Of a DNA stretch of 64,000 bases, positions 45,348 to 55,330 are shown piece by piece. Origin of the DNA: Megamonas funiformis (lineage in GTDB: Bacteria > Bacillota > Negativicutes > Selenomonadales > Selenomonadaceae). The position numbers were made by a program, and so were the translations under genes. Location: the NCBI RefSeq assembly GCF_010669225.1, contig NZ_CP048627.1:1625292-1689291 (forward strand), read 5' to 3'. Each line of letters opens with the position of its first letter. The stretch's first letter is position 1. Below the pieces are notes generated by a model that had not been told where the DNA came from, did no database searches, and was given only the letters and a program-made list of their open reading frames with translations.

Positions 45348-45551
45348 TTATTTAACTTCAGCAGCTTGCTGTGCAGCAATCATATCTTCTAAAGCTTCTT
45401 TTTGACGAACAAGTTCTTCCATAGACACTTGTTCTTGTCCTTCCGCAATAACAGGTTGTTGCTGAACACGATTTTGCATATATTTATAACCAAATGCACC
45501 TGCTACCACACCTACAGCTAAACCAATCCAAAAATCTGTTCTTGTAAACAT
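45348..45551 (-). CDS. Small single-span membrane protein in the iron region
   Basis: This is a 67-aa protein. One glycine-rich membrane helix (DFWIGLAVGVVAGAFGYKYMQ, about 5-25) is followed by a Glu/Gln-rich cytoplasmic helix that may form a coiled coil. The ATG at 45551 has AAGGAG at 9 bases; a TTG two codons earlier is too close. A good Fur box lies upstream. I recognise no family with certainty. Its place between feo genes and the P1B set suggests a part in iron handling or membrane organisation. Confidence 0.65.
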   Translation of the reverse strand: MFTRTDFWIGLAVGVVAGAFGYKYMQNRVQQQPVIAEGQEQVSMEELVRQKEALEDMIAAQQAAEVK

Positions 45552-45608
45552 AATCAAGACTCCTTTTAATATAATATATAATAGACCTTTTATTATAAAG
45601 CAAAATGC

Positions 45609-45623
45609 CTATAATCATTATCA
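45609..45623 (-). promoter_or_regulatory. Fur box ahead of the small membrane protein gene
   Basis: CTATAATCATTATCA matches the 7-1-7 Fur consensus at 12 of 14 positions and overlaps the stop codon of the upstream gene. A TATAAT about 20 bases downstream (minus strand) is a likely -10, so the box overlaps the -35 area. Confidence 0.7.
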
Positions 45624-45827
45624 ATGCTGTTTATCTTTGACCTTAGAAATTAGCTTATTATCTGTTCCACAGCAATCACAATGGCAACCGCCAGAACAAC
45701 CATTATTTGTACCACAAGAATCACATTTTCCTGAAGAAAAATTATGATATATGCGTTTCATACCAAAAACAAAAGCTATAAATATTATCAAAGCTATAAT
45801 CCAAGTAGCGATATCACCTGTCGTCAT
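45621..45827 (-). CDS. FeoB-associated Cys-rich membrane protein
   Basis: This protein has 68 aa: one N-terminal membrane helix (about 8-22), then a cysteine-rich tail CDSCGTNNGCSGGCHCDCC with seven Cys. Proteins of this shape are found directly after feoB in many Firmicutes and may bind or pass on Fe2+. It lies 42 bases after feoB behind GGAGG. Confidence 0.88.
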   Translation of the reverse strand: MTTGDIATWIIALIIFIAFVFGMKRIYHNFSSGKCDSCGTNNGCSGGCHCDCCGTDNKLISKVKDKQH

Positions 45828-45869
45828 TTAAAAGCCTCCGTTTATTTTTATACTAAATATCAAAATTTA

Positions 45870-47765
45870 TCAAAAACCTAATAATGTGCCTACTTGATAA
45901 ACTAATAAAGATACAACCCATGCTACAACAAAATTACCAATAGCAGATAAGAACATCCATTTCCAACCACCAGCTTCTTTCTTTATTGTACCAAGTGCTG
46001 TCATACATGGTGTATATAACTGGCTAAACACCATAAATGCTAACGCAGACATTGTCGTAAATGCCATCTGTAATCCAGTATTAGCTACCATACCTACAGC
46101 TTCAACAGTTTCAGTATCAGGGCTTAAATCAGGTAAACCATATAAAATACCCATTGTAGAAATAACAGCTTCTTTTGCCATAATACCAGTAATAACAGCA
46201 GAACCAGCTTCCCATGTATCAAAACCATGGAATACAAACAATGTGGACATAATACCACCAAGACTAGCTAATAAAGATTCAGACATATCTTCTACTTGAC
46301 CTGCAAAATTATAACTGCTTAAGAACCATAAAATTACAGACATAGCAAAAATTATTGTACCTGCTTTTATGAGATAACCTTTACCTTTATCCCATGTTTC
46401 TAACAATACTGTTTTCATATCTGGAATACGATATGGTGGTAATTCTAAAACAAAGCTTGTATTATCCTTTTCAAATACAGTTCTACTCAATATACTAGAA
46501 GCTAAAATTGCACCAATTATACCGATAAGATACATAGCAAATACAACATCACCTGCATTTTCACCAAAGAAAATAGCTCCAAATAACGCCATTACTGGAA
46601 GTTTAGCACCACAAGTTAAAAACGGCGTTACTAAAATAGTTATCATACGGTCTTTTTCTGAATCTAACGCTCTAGCTCCCATAATACCTGGAACAGCACA
46701 ACCGAAACCACAAATAATAGGCATCAATGCTTTACCACTAAGACCAGCACGACGCATAATTGGGTCCATGACAAAAGCCACACGAGCCATATATCCTGTA
46801 CCGTCTAAGAAACTCAAGCAGAAAAATAACGTGAAAATAAGTGGCACAAAAGTAAGCACTCCACCTACACCAGCTATAATACCATCACATACTAAAGAAT
46901 GTAACCAATCAGCTACACCTAATCCAGTCAACGCTTCATCTGCCCAACCATAAAAATCTTCATTTATAAGTACATCTAATTCATCAGCAATCGGTTGACC
47001 AATCCATGTAAAAGTAATCTGGAATACAAGATATAACATTAATACTAAAATAGGTAATGCCATAAAGCCATTAGCTAATACTTTATCAATCTTTTCAGTG
47101 AGATTATTACCTACATTTTCCTTAACGACAACTTGCTCTACAATTTTATCAATAAAAGCATAACGTGCTTCTATAATTGCTTCTTCTAATTTTTCTTTAT
47201 CACTAATAGTAGCTTTTAACTTTTCAATATTAGCAATATGTTCTTCCACCTGTTGAGAATTTTTATAACTATCCATTACTGTAGAAGTGAAGATATCTAA
47301 TAATTTATTAGTGGATTTTTTACTGCGACCTACAGTTTCTACTACAGGCATTCCTAATAATTTTTCTAACTTAGCTGTAGAAATTTTAATTCCTTTTTTA
47401 TTCGCTTCGTCCATCATATTAAGGTCAACTAATACAGGAATACGACGCTCTAACAATTGTAAACATAAAAATAAATTACGTTCAATATTAGAAGAATCAA
47501 TGACATCTACAATAATATCAGGTTTTTCTCCACTTAAATAGTTTTCTACGATAATTTCTTCTGGAGAACGTCCGTTTATGCTATATGTACCAGGTAAATC
47601 CATTACAGATATAGCTCTATCTTTATGTTTTGTATAACCTACTTTTTTATCTACTGTAACTCCTGGCCAGTTACCAATTTTTTGTCTAATACCAGTTAAT
47701 TCATTGAATATTGTTGATTTCCCAGTATTGGGATTTCCTGTCAACGCTACGGATAATGTTGCCAC
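45870..47765 (-). CDS. feoB: Ferrous iron transporter FeoB
   Basis: This inner-membrane Fe2+ importer has 631 aa, shorter than the 773 of E. coli but normal for Firmicutes. The N-terminal G domain has ALTGNPNTGKSTIFNELTG (G1), VMDLPGTYS (G3) and LVDLNMMDEA (G4-like NMMD). A helical spacer follows (about 160-225). The membrane core (about 230-631) has two Gate-type repeats with CGFGCAVPGIMGAR and LVTPFLTCGAKLPVM. It starts with GTG behind GGGAGGG, 23 bases after feoA. Confidence 0.96.
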   Translation of the reverse strand: MATLSVALTGNPNTGKSTIFNELTGIRQKIGNWPGVTVDKKVGYTKHKDRAISVMDLPGTYSINGRSPEEIIVENYLSGEKPDIIVDVIDSSNIERNLFLCLQLLERRIPVLVDLNMMDEANKKGIKISTAKLEKLLGMPVVETVGRSKKSTNKLLDIFTSTVMDSYKNSQQVEEHIANIEKLKATISDKEKLEEAIIEARYAFIDKIVEQVVVKENVGNNLTEKIDKVLANGFMALPILVLMLYLVFQITFTWIGQPIADELDVLINEDFYGWADEALTGLGVADWLHSLVCDGIIAGVGGVLTFVPLIFTLFFCLSFLDGTGYMARVAFVMDPIMRRAGLSGKALMPIICGFGCAVPGIMGARALDSEKDRMITILVTPFLTCGAKLPVMALFGAIFFGENAGDVVFAMYLIGIIGAILASSILSRTVFEKDNTSFVLELPPYRIPDMKTVLLETWDKGKGYLIKAGTIIFAMSVILWFLSSYNFAGQVEDMSESLLASLGGIMSTLFVFHGFDTWEAGSAVITGIMAKEAVISTMGILYGLPDLSPDTETVEAVGMVANTGLQMAFTTMSALAFMVFSQLYTPCMTALGTIKKEAGGWKWMFLSAIGNFVVAWVVSLLVYQVGTLLGF

Positions 47766-47788
47766 TATTATCTCCCTCCCATTAATTA

Positions 47789-48013
47789 TTAAGCAATTTG
47801 AGTAACTGCAATTTTTGCCGCATCAGATAAACGAATAGACATATTAAAAGAACGAATAGATATCGCAATCGGGTCTCCAAGTGGCGCTGAACGCAATACC
47901 TTTACTTTTGTACCTTTTACCATTCCCATACTCATAAGACGCTCTTTCAATTCTGAAGCCTCTATAGACTCAACTTTTACTACCATTCCTGGCTTTGCTT
48001 CCTTTAAAGTCAT
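47789..48013 (-). CDS. feoA: FeoA family protein
   Basis: This is a small SH3-like cytoplasmic protein of 74 aa needed for FeoB activity. It has the family pattern AKPGMVVKVESIEASELKERLMSMGMVKGTKVKVLRSAPLGDPIAISIRSFNMSIRLSDAAKI. Its ATG lies behind AGGAGG, and it is the first gene of the Fur-flanked feo operon. Confidence 0.94.
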   Translation of the reverse strand: MTLKEAKPGMVVKVESIEASELKERLMSMGMVKGTKVKVLRSAPLGDPIAISIRSFNMSIRLSDAAKIAVTQIA

Positions 48014-48063
48014 AATATTCCTCCTTCTATTTTAAAATCTTTCTTTATATTTGTTTTTGATTT

Positions 48064-48145
48064 TGATAATAATTATTACTTCTTTTAACAACCACATTAT
48101 ATAGCAAATGATAATCCATGTCAATAAAAATGATAAATATTATCT
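48064..48145 (-). promoter_or_regulatory. feo promoter with three Fur-like boxes
   Basis: On the minus strand there is a -35 TTGACA (48124-48119), a 17-base spacer and a -10 TATAAT (48101-48096). Fur-like boxes: TGATAATAATTATTA (48064-48078, 13 of 14), TGATAATCCATGTCA (48109-48123, overlapping the -35) and TGATAAATATTATCT (48131-48145, 12 of 14). Boxes upstream of, in and downstream of the core promoter predict strong repression by iron. Confidence 0.85.
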
Positions 48146-48173
48146 GTATAATTATATTTATTCTCAATAAAAT

Positions 48174-48206
48174 AAAAAGCAAAAGTACCATCTACCCTTG
48201 CTTTTA
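48174..48206 (-). terminator. Terminator after mnmA
   Basis: The stem AAAGCAAGGGTA / TACTTTTGCTTT with a short loop is followed by TTATTTTAT on the minus strand. Confidence 0.7.
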
Positions 48207-48217
48207 TCGTTAATATA

Positions 48218-49285
48218 TTATCTTATTATATTTTTAATTACACCGCCACCGCCAACGATTTCATCTTCGTAAAATACTACAGATTGCCCTGGTGTAATCG
48301 CTCTTTGTGGTTCACTAAATAAAATCTTAGCCAAATTGCCATTGTCTAATGGTTCCACAGTACATTCACATTCTTTAGCACCATAACGAATTTTAGCAGT
48401 AGTAACGAATTTTTCAGTGAAATCATCTCTCGTGATAAAGTTTAAATCTTTAGCTACTAATCCTTTAGCAAAAACATCTTTATTTTCACCAACAATTACA
48501 TGATTACGTTTCACATCTAAACCGACTACATATAATGGATGAGCAGCAGCTATACCTAATCCTTTTCTTTGCCCCACAGTATATAATGGTACACCTTCAT
48601 GTCGACCCAATTTATTACCATTGACATCAACAATATCACCAGGTTTTAAAATATGTGGTGCTTTTGCTTTTAAATAAGCTTTATAGTCATCATTTGGAAT
48701 AAAACAAATCTCCTGACTTTCAGGCTTATTAGCTACTGGTAAATTCATTTTTCCAGCTAATTCGCGAGTTTTTTCCTTGCTATAATTTCCAAGTGGCAAC
48801 ATAAAATGCTTTAATACATCTTGGGTCAAAGTATATAAAACATATGATTGGTCTTTTCTTACATCTAAACCTTTTTTTAATAAATATCTGCCTGTTTTTT
48901 CATCTTGTTCAATGCGTGCATAATGACCAGTAGCTACACAATCTGCACCTAATTCTAAGCAATCTTTCAATAAACTACCAAATTTTACAGTATTATTACA
49001 TCTCACACAAGGATTAGGTGTTCTACCTTTTGCATATTCACTGATAAAATATTTTATTACATCATCTTTAAATTTCTTATGATAATTAACTACATAATGT
49101 GGAATATTCAACTCATCTGCTACTTTTTTAGCATCACTGACAGCAGTTGAACCGCCTGCTTCTCTACTTTCATCACTTAAAGTCATTGTTACGCCAATAA
49201 CATCATAACCTTGTTCTATCAATAAAGCAGCTGTAAGCGAACTATCTACGCCACCACTCATAGCTACTGCTACCTTTTTTTTCAT
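48218..49285 (-). CDS. mnmA: tRNA-specific 2-thiouridylase MnmA
   Basis: This enzyme thiolates uridine 34 of tRNA-Lys, tRNA-Glu and tRNA-Gln, 355 aa. It has the ATP-pyrophosphatase loop SGGVDSS (about 9-15). Catalytic cysteines lie in NPCVRCN (about 100) and SQEICFIP (about 197). GQRKGLG is also present. The ATG lies behind GAGGGG. It is monocistronic with its own terminator. Confidence 0.96.
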   Translation of the reverse strand: MKKKVAVAMSGGVDSSLTAALLIEQGYDVIGVTMTLSDESREAGGSTAVSDAKKVADELNIPHYVVNYHKKFKDDVIKYFISEYAKGRTPNPCVRCNNTVKFGSLLKDCLELGADCVATGHYARIEQDEKTGRYLLKKGLDVRKDQSYVLYTLTQDVLKHFMLPLGNYSKEKTRELAGKMNLPVANKPESQEICFIPNDDYKAYLKAKAPHILKPGDIVDVNGNKLGRHEGVPLYTVGQRKGLGIAAAHPLYVVGLDVKRNHVIVGENKDVFAKGLVAKDLNFITRDDFTEKFVTTAKIRYGAKECECTVEPLDNGNLAKILFSEPQRAITPGQSVVFYEDEIVGGGGVIKNIIR

Positions 49286-49391
49286 CTTCTTTTCCCCTCT
49301 AAAAATCTATCTACAAATAACAAATATATATTTCCTAGTAAACAACTAAGATATATTCATATACTAACAAACTAATGCTTTTTTGTCAAAA

Positions 49392-50750
49392 TTAAGCTTT
49401 TATTTTTTCACAAAACTGCATATATCTACCAATTTTTTCTTCATATCCATTTGATGTTGGCATATAATATTTAGCATTTTTTATTTTGTCAGGCAAATAC
49501 TGTTGTTTCACTATATGATATGGATAATCATGAGCATATTTATAATCTACACCATGACCGAGTTTTTTAGCACCTTTATAATGACAATCTCTTAAGTGTA
49601 TTGGTACTTGCCCACAATCTTGACTTTTTACTTGTTCTATAGCTTTATCAATCGCCAAATAACTGGCATTACTTTTAGGCGCAGATGCTATATATGTTAC
49701 TGCTTGTGCAAGTGGTATACGAGCTTCAGGCATACCCAAAAATTGAACAGCTTGCACTGTAGCCATAGCCAAAACTAAAGCTTGTGGATCTGCATTTCCC
49801 ACATCTTCAGAAGCACAGATAGCAATTCTTCGAGCAATAAAATTAATATCTTCACCTGCTACCAACATTCTTGCTAAATAGTGCAACGCCGCATCAGGGT
49901 CGCTTCCCCTCATACTCTTGATAAATGCCGATACTATATCATAGTGATTATCACCATTTTTATCATATGTTTGAATTTTTTCACTGATAATACTTTCAAT
50001 AATTTCTTTATTGATATTATGATTTTGCTCTAACGCCACATCGCCAGCTTGCTCTAATATATTCAAAGCCACTCTAGCATCGCCACCAGCATATTGAGCT
50101 ATTATCGATAATATTTCATCATCATACTTAAATTTATATTTACCCAAACCGCGAACTTTATCTTCTAAAGCTATTTTTAAGATATCAATTAAATTTTGTT
50201 CATCTAATAATTCTAATTTTACTACACGAACTCTAGATAATAACGCATGATTTACTTCAAAATACGGATTTTCTGTAGTAGCACCAATCAAGATAATTCT
50301 ACCATCTTCAACATAAGGCAATAATACATCTTGTTGAGCCTTATTAAAACGATGTATTTCATCTAAAAATATAATTGTACGTTTACGATAATATCTTCTA
50401 TTTTCATCAGCTTTTTCAATGATTTTACGCACATCAGAGATACCAGCAGACACCGCGTTTAATCGAGAAAATTCACTTTTTGTCATACCTGCAATCATTT
50501 TCGCAAGCGTTGTCTTTCCTGTACCTGGAGGCCCATATAAAATCATCGAAGGTATTTTATCTTCTTGTACCATTCTACGCAAAAATGATTTTTTACCCAG
50601 TATTTTTTCCTGTCCTATATATTCATCAAAATTACGCGGTCTCATTCTTTCAGCTAACGGACGATAATCTTCATCCATTTCTATGGTATTTTCGCTTATA
50701 TTTTTATTATTTTCACTAGCCATTGCTGAAAATAAGTCTAAATCTTGCAT
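49392..50750 (-). CDS. rarA: Replication-associated recombination protein RarA (MgsA)
   Basis: This AAA+ ATPase acts at stalled replication forks, 452 aa. It has the family start RPRNFDEYIGQEKILG, Walker A GPPGTGKTT, Walker B IIFLDEIHRFNKAQQD, sensor 1 GATTENPYFE, and the C-terminal tetramerisation part with HLRDCHYKGAKKLGHG. I chose the ATG at 50750, right behind GGAGAA; a frame extension of ten codons would overlap dut. It is translationally close to dut (1 base between stop and start). Confidence 0.95.
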   Translation of the reverse strand: MQDLDLFSAMASENNKNISENTIEMDEDYRPLAERMRPRNFDEYIGQEKILGKKSFLRRMVQEDKIPSMILYGPPGTGKTTLAKMIAGMTKSEFSRLNAVSAGISDVRKIIEKADENRRYYRKRTIIFLDEIHRFNKAQQDVLLPYVEDGRIILIGATTENPYFEVNHALLSRVRVVKLELLDEQNLIDILKIALEDKVRGLGKYKFKYDDEILSIIAQYAGGDARVALNILEQAGDVALEQNHNINKEIIESIISEKIQTYDKNGDNHYDIVSAFIKSMRGSDPDAALHYLARMLVAGEDINFIARRIAICASEDVGNADPQALVLAMATVQAVQFLGMPEARIPLAQAVTYIASAPKSNASYLAIDKAIEQVKSQDCGQVPIHLRDCHYKGAKKLGHGVDYKYAHDYPYHIVKQQYLPDKIKNAKYYMPTSNGYEEKIGRYMQFCEKIKA

Positions 50751-50751
50751 A

Positions 50752-51201
50752 TTATTCTCCTGTTGAACCAAAACCGCCACTTCTTATAGTATCAACATTT
50801 TTTTCATCATCTATAGTTAAAAATTTATAAAAAATGGCTTGAGCTATTCTCATACCTTTAGTAATTTCTACATCTTCATCACCAAAGTTTATCAGACCAA
50901 TCATTATATGACCTTCATTATCTTCATTGTTATAATAATCTGCATCAATAACACCTTGAGAATTTACTAAATTCAAATTCTTTTTAAAAGCTAAACTAGA
51001 ACGAATATGTATACCTAAATATTCATCATCTTGCATATAAGCTTTTAATCCTGTTGCAATTACTGCCATCTGCCCAGCTTTTATGATTTTATCTTCAGCA
51101 GCTTCGATATCATAACCTGCTGATTTACTTGTTTTTCGAGTTGGTAAATTTATATATTTATCTTTAAAATCACTCACTATTTCAAAACCACGATTACGCA
51201 A
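50752..51201 (-). CDS. dut: dUTP diphosphatase
   Basis: This enzyme cleaves dUTP to dUMP and keeps uracil out of DNA, 149 aa. Trimeric dUTPase motifs in order are SAGYDIEA, RSSLAFK, GVIDADYYNNEDNEGHI, MRIAQAIF and the C-terminal RSGGFGSTGE. It starts with TTG behind AAGGAG and is coupled to rarA downstream. Confidence 0.95.
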   Translation of the reverse strand: MRNRGFEIVSDFKDKYINLPTRKTSKSAGYDIEAAEDKIIKAGQMAVIATGLKAYMQDDEYLGIHIRSSLAFKKNLNLVNSQGVIDADYYNNEDNEGHIMIGLINFGDEDVEITKGMRIAQAIFYKFLTIDDEKNVDTIRSGGFGSTGE

Positions 51202-51305
51202 AAAAACAACTCCTTAAAAATTATATTCAATATTTTTCACAGCTCAATATTTTATTATATAACAAAAATGCACTGTGCAATCACACAGTGCATAATAAAT
51301 TCATT

Positions 51306-51380
<75 letters not shown>

Positions 51381-51383
51381 GTC

Positions 51384-51458
51384 TGGAGCGGAAAACGAGG
51401 CTCGAACTCGCGACCCTCACCTTGGCAAGGTGATGCTCTACCACTGAGCTACTTCCGC
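51384..51458 (-). tRNA. tRNA-Gly (GCC)
   Basis: This tRNA has 75 bases with encoded CCA. The acceptor GCGGAAG pairs with TTTCCGC (one G-U), the D-arm is GTAGCTCAGTGGTAGAGC, the anticodon loop TTGCCAA gives GCC, and the T-arm is GAGTTCGAGCCTC. Confidence 0.97.
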
Positions 51459-51500
51459 ATTTGACGTTTTTTGTCTGCCGCTGTATCAGCGACATATATT

Positions 51501-51529
51501 ATTATATGTATAACAGAGTATTTTGTCAA
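51501..51529 (-). promoter_or_regulatory. Promoter of the tRNA-Gly/tRNA-Cys pair
   Basis: On the minus strand a perfect -35 TTGACA (51529-51524), a 17-base spacer and a perfect -10 TATAAT (51506-51501) lie about 40 bases ahead of tRNA-Gly. Confidence 0.88.
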
Positions 51530-51640
51530 CAACTTTTTTGAAAAAAATTTAAAAAATTTTTCAATGCCTCCAAAAGCCCAATAAATAAGCTATTTTCCCA
51601 TTATATAGAAATGAAAAAATAGCTTATTATTCAAAATTTC

Positions 51641-51988
51641 TTAAAGAACTTCAGAAAAATATATCACTGTTACAGTATCATCTAAAGTAATTCGACGCTG
51701 ATAAATATTTTCAAAATCTAAACGTAATTCTTCTAATGAATCAATTTCTGGATTTTGGTGACCTAAATCTTTTGAAGTTAATTCAGCGAATTTTTTTACG
51801 CGAACTTTATCAATGATTGCTGTATATAATCTTTTTTTCACTTCATATTTTTTACCAGTAGTAATCCACACTATAGAACTTTCTGGATATTGACTGCGAA
51901 CATCTCCTAAGCGAACAGTACAATTTTTTTTGCGTGACATAATCAATTCTTCATGTTTTTTTGCCTGAAAGTTTAATGCCATCATCAT
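51641..51988 (-). CDS. ASCH/PUA-like domain protein
   Basis: This is a small soluble protein of 115 aa. The start ALNFQAKKHEELIMSRKKNCTVRLGDV and the later VWITTGKKYEVKKRLYTAIIDKVRVKKFAELT follow the ASCH pattern of PUA-like beta barrels that bind RNA or modified nucleotides. It has an ATG behind GGAGG. No operon partner is seen. The specific function is unknown. Confidence 0.75.
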   Translation of the reverse strand: MMMALNFQAKKHEELIMSRKKNCTVRLGDVRSQYPESSIVWITTGKKYEVKKRLYTAIIDKVRVKKFAELTSKDLGHQNPEIDSLEELRLDFENIYQRRITLDDTVTVIYFSEVL

Positions 51989-52246
51989 AATCTACCTCCA
52001 ATTTATAAAATATAATCTAATTCTTAAAGATATTTAAAGATATATATATTATATTTTACTAAAATTTGTAAAAATCCTTTTTTCTTCTAAAATTTATTAT
52101 CTAACTTTATTGCGAATATGACTTTGTTAGGCTATTATATATTTTAACAATCAAGATTTTTATTAATCTATTTATTATATTTATATCACCTATCAAAATC
52201 TTAAAGAAAAGAGGGTAGCTATTGTTATTTTATAACAATTTTTATT

Positions 52247-53227
52247 ATGCGTTCTCAAATCTTAAATTTATTAAAACAAAATGGCAACAAATTTTTATCT
52301 GGTGAATACTTAGCTGATACGCTAAAAGTATCTCGAACTGCTATCTGGAAACATATAAAAGCATTACGTGATAATGGCTATAATATTGAAAGTGTTCCTA
52401 GAAGTGGTTATCGTTTGATTGACTCTCCAGACTTATTATCAAGTGAAGAAATAAAATCTTCTCTCACTACTAAAATATTAGGTTCTGAAATTTTATATTT
52501 TGAAACTGTAGACTCCACAAATACTCAAGCTAAAAAAGTAGCACTTCAAGGTGTTAAAGATGGTACTATCATCATCAGTGAAGAACAAGGTGGTGGTAGA
52601 GGCAGATTATCTCGCTCTTTCTTTTCTCCTAAATATAAAGGGATTTGGTTTTCTGTCATTTTAAAACCAAAATTTTTACCTCAAGAAGCACCAAAATGTA
52701 CATTGATGGCTGCTACTGCTATCACCAAAGCTATCGAAGATGTTACTGGTGTAAAAGTTGGTATTAAATGGCCTAATGATGTTTTATATGAAGGAAAAAA
52801 ATTAGTAGGTATTTTGACAGAAATGAATGCTGAAATGGATTGCATAAATTACATCATTATTGGTATGGGAATTAATGTTAATATTGATAAAGAAGAAATG
52901 CCTGAAGAAATTCAAAATATCGCTACTTCTTTGAGTCAAATTACAGGTAAAAAAATTTCTCGTTTAAAACTTTTAAATAAAATCTTGTATTACTTAGAAC
53001 ATTTGTATATAATCTGTCAAGAGGAAGGTTTTGCACCTATTCTTGATGAATGGCGTAAATATTCCATTACTTTAAATCAACATATCCGTGTAATCGGCAC
53101 AAATGAAGTCTTAGAAGGAATTGCCGTGGATATTGATGATGATGGTGCTCTTCTTGTAAATATTGATGGACAAATAAAACGTGTGTTAGCAGGCGATGTT
53201 TCTATTCGACCAGTACAAAACCGCTAA
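52247..53227 (+). CDS. birA: Biotin-[acetyl-CoA-carboxylase] ligase and biotin repressor BirA
   Basis: This is a bifunctional protein of 326 aa. The N-terminal winged helix (about 1-65) has [29 protein letters not shown]. The central ligase domain has [11 protein letters not shown], the biotinyl-AMP loop GGGRGRLSR and [19 protein letters not shown]-terminal SH3-like domain ends near GDVSIRP. The ribosome site (AGAGGG) lies unusually far upstream, with a TTGTTAT / ATAACAA hairpin between it and the ATG, which may influence translation. Confidence 0.94.
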   Translation: MRSQILNLLKQNGNKFLSGEYLADTLKVSRTAIWKHIKALRDNGYNIESVPRSGYRLIDSPDLLSSEEIKSSLTTKILGSEILYFETVDSTNTQAKKVALQGVKDGTIIISEEQGGGRGRLSRSFFSPKYKGIWFSVILKPKFLPQEAPKCTLMAATAITKAIEDVTGVKVGIKWPNDVLYEGKKLVGILTEMNAEMDCINYIIIGMGINVNIDKEEMPEEIQNIATSLSQITGKKISRLKLLNKILYYLEHLYIICQEEGFAPILDEWRKYSITLNQHIRVIGTNEVLEGIAVDIDDDGALLVNIDGQIKRVLAGDVSIRPVQNR

Positions 53228-53247
53228 ACTCACAGATGGAGGATAAA

Positions 53248-54066
53248 ATGCTTTTAGTTTTTGACATTGGTAACAGTAATATCGTTATGGGTGCTTATGA
53301 TGGTAAAAAACTTTATCGTCATTGGCGAATTTCCACCGACCGACAAAAAACTGGCGATGAGTATGGTATGCTCATAAACGAACTGTTCCGTTTCCAAGGT
53401 ATGGATATGAACGATATTGATGATATTATTATCTCATCTGTTGTTCCACCTCTTGTTATTCCTATTAGTAAAATGTGTGAACGTTATTTTAAAATAAAAC
53501 CATTACTTGTAGGTCCTGGTATAAAAACTGGCATTCGCTTAGTTTATGAAAATCCACGCCTTTTAGGTGCTGACCGTATTGTAAATGTTGTTGGTGCTTT
53601 TGAACAATATGGTGGTCCTTTGATTGTAATTGATATCGGTACTGCTACTACTTTTGATGTAGTAAATGATAAAGGTGATTTTTTAGGTGGTGTAATAGCT
53701 CCTGGTATCGGTATGTCAGCAGATGCTTTATTCCAAAAGGCTGCTAATTTGCCTCGTATAGAACTTGTTACTCCTAAAAATGTAATTTGCCATAATACTA
53801 TTACAAATATGCAATCTGGTATTATCTATGGTGCTGTAGGGCAAATAGATGGTATTGTAAATCGTATAAAAAAAGAATATGGTAAAGATATGACTGTAAT
53901 CGCAACTGGTGGACTTGCTCGCATGATTGCGGAAGAGTCTAGCACTATTGATAAAACAGATCATTTCTTAACTTTGACTGGTCTTCGCGTTCTCTATGAA
54001 CGTAATGCTGCTTCAAGAAAGGGGTACTTAGAAAGGTTAAAAAATAAGCCTTCAAATAATTTATGA
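53248..54066 (+). CDS. coaX: Type III pantothenate kinase CoaX
   Basis: This enzyme catalyses the first step of coenzyme A synthesis, 272 aa. ASKHA-fold motifs are [11 protein letters not shown] (PHOSPHATE 1), [11 protein letters not shown] and [13 protein letters not shown] (PHOSPHATE 2), with [15 protein letters not shown] after them. I chose the ATG at 53248 because the GGAGG ribosome site overlaps an earlier in-frame ATG at 53236. It follows birA closely and overlaps dusB by 4 bases, so birA-coaX-dusB form an operon. Confidence 0.95.
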   Translation: MLLVFDIGNSNIVMGAYDGKKLYRHWRISTDRQKTGDEYGMLINELFRFQGMDMNDIDDIIISSVVPPLVIPISKMCERYFKIKPLLVGPGIKTGIRLVYENPRLLGADRIVNVVGAFEQYGGPLIVIDIGTATTFDVVNDKGDFLGGVIAPGIGMSADALFQKAANLPRIELVTPKNVICHNTITNMQSGIIYGAVGQIDGIVNRIKKEYGKDMTVIATGGLARMIAEESSTIDKTDHFLTLTGLRVLYERNAASRKGYLERLKNKPSNNL

Positions 54067-55019
54067 AAATAGGAAACTTAGAAATAACTACTCCCGTATT
54101 TTTAGCACCTATGGCTGGTGTAACTGATACTGCTTATTGTATTTTAGCTCAACGTATGGGCTGTGGTCTCGTTTATTCTGAAATGGTCAGCGACCAGGGT
54201 ATTAATTTTCGCAATGAACGAACTTTAGAAATGTTAAAGACTGTTCCTGAACAAAGACCTTTAGCTATTCAATTATTCAGTGGTAATCCTGAACGTATGT
54301 ATAAAGCAGCTAGTTTTGTGGCTTCTTTGAATTGTTGTGATATGATTGACATAAATATGGGGTGCCCTGCACCGAAGATTGTACGCAATAGCGAGGGTTC
54401 AGCTTTGATGAAAGATCCTGTTTTAGCATATGAAATAATGTGTGCTACTCGTGAAGCTGTAAAAGATATGCCTGTTACTGTGAAAATGCGTAAGGGCTGG
54501 GATAGTGAACACTGTAATGTCGTTGAAATGGCTGGGCTTGCTCAAAAGGCTGGGCTTGATGCTATTGCTGTTCATGGCAGAACTAGAGAAGAATTTTATC
54601 GTGGTCATGCTGATTGGGATATTATTCGCGAAGTTAAACAGGCTGTTGATATTCCTGTCATCGGTAATGGCGATGTTAGAACTTGCCAGGATTTAAAAAA
54701 TATTTTTGAACATACTGGTTGTGATGCTGTCATGATTGGTCGTGGGGCTCAGGGTAATCCTTGGATTTTCCGCCGTTTTAAAGAATTTTTATTTACTGGT
54801 GTCGATCCTGGTGAACCTAGCATTGATGAAAGAAAACAGGTTATTTTAGAACATTTGGATATGCTTTTGAAATGGAAGGGCGATTATATTGGTCCTCGTG
54901 AAATGAGAAAGCATGCTACGTGGTATACTCATGGCTTGTATGGCAGTGCTAGTTTGAGACAAAAGTTTAATTCGGCTGTTTGTAGGGAAGATTTCGTTAA
55001 AATTTTAAATGATATGTGA
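54063..55019 (+). CDS. dusB: tRNA-dihydrouridine synthase DusB
   Basis: This is a flavoenzyme that reduces uridines in the tRNA D-loop, 318 aa. It has a TIM barrel with [10 protein letters not shown], the catalytic Cys in [43 protein letters not shown] and the FMN-phosphate GNGDV plus [11 protein letters not shown]. The start overlaps the coaX stop by 4 bases. Confidence 0.95.
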   Translation: MKIGNLEITTPVFLAPMAGVTDTAYCILAQRMGCGLVYSEMVSDQGINFRNERTLEMLKTVPEQRPLAIQLFSGNPERMYKAASFVASLNCCDMIDINMGCPAPKIVRNSEGSALMKDPVLAYEIMCATREAVKDMPVTVKMRKGWDSEHCNVVEMAGLAQKAGLDAIAVHGRTREEFYRGHADWDIIREVKQAVDIPVIGNGDVRTCQDLKNIFEHTGCDAVMIGRGAQGNPWIFRRFKEFLFTGVDPGEPSIDERKQVILEHLDMLLKWKGDYIGPREMRKHATWYTHGLYGSASLRQKFNSAVCREDFVKILNDM

Positions 55020-55045
55020 TTATATGATTTTATTTGGTTAAATTA

Positions 55046-55072
55046 GAGCGATGTTTTTACATCGCTTTTTAT
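55046..55072 (+). terminator. Terminator after dusB
   Basis: The stem GCGATGT / ACATCGC is followed by TTTTT. Between 55073 and 55318 I see only AT-rich sequence with no gene or clear structure. Confidence 0.82.
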
Positions 55073-55330
55073 TTATTTTTTTCGTCTAGACTTTTGCTAA
55101 GCTTGCTATTATTACATCTATTTTATGTCGTCTTTTATTTTCTTTTCTAATTGATGATTTGATTTTGTAAAATCTTTGTAAATTCTTTTTTTGTTAATTG
55201 ACTTTATTTTTTACAAACTATACAATTATAGTATGTTTTGGAAATCTCATATTAGGCATAACCTTTTATAGGCTATGTCTTTTTTATTGTCAATTTATTT
55301 TTTATTTTAGAAGGGGTTTTGTTTACTTTT

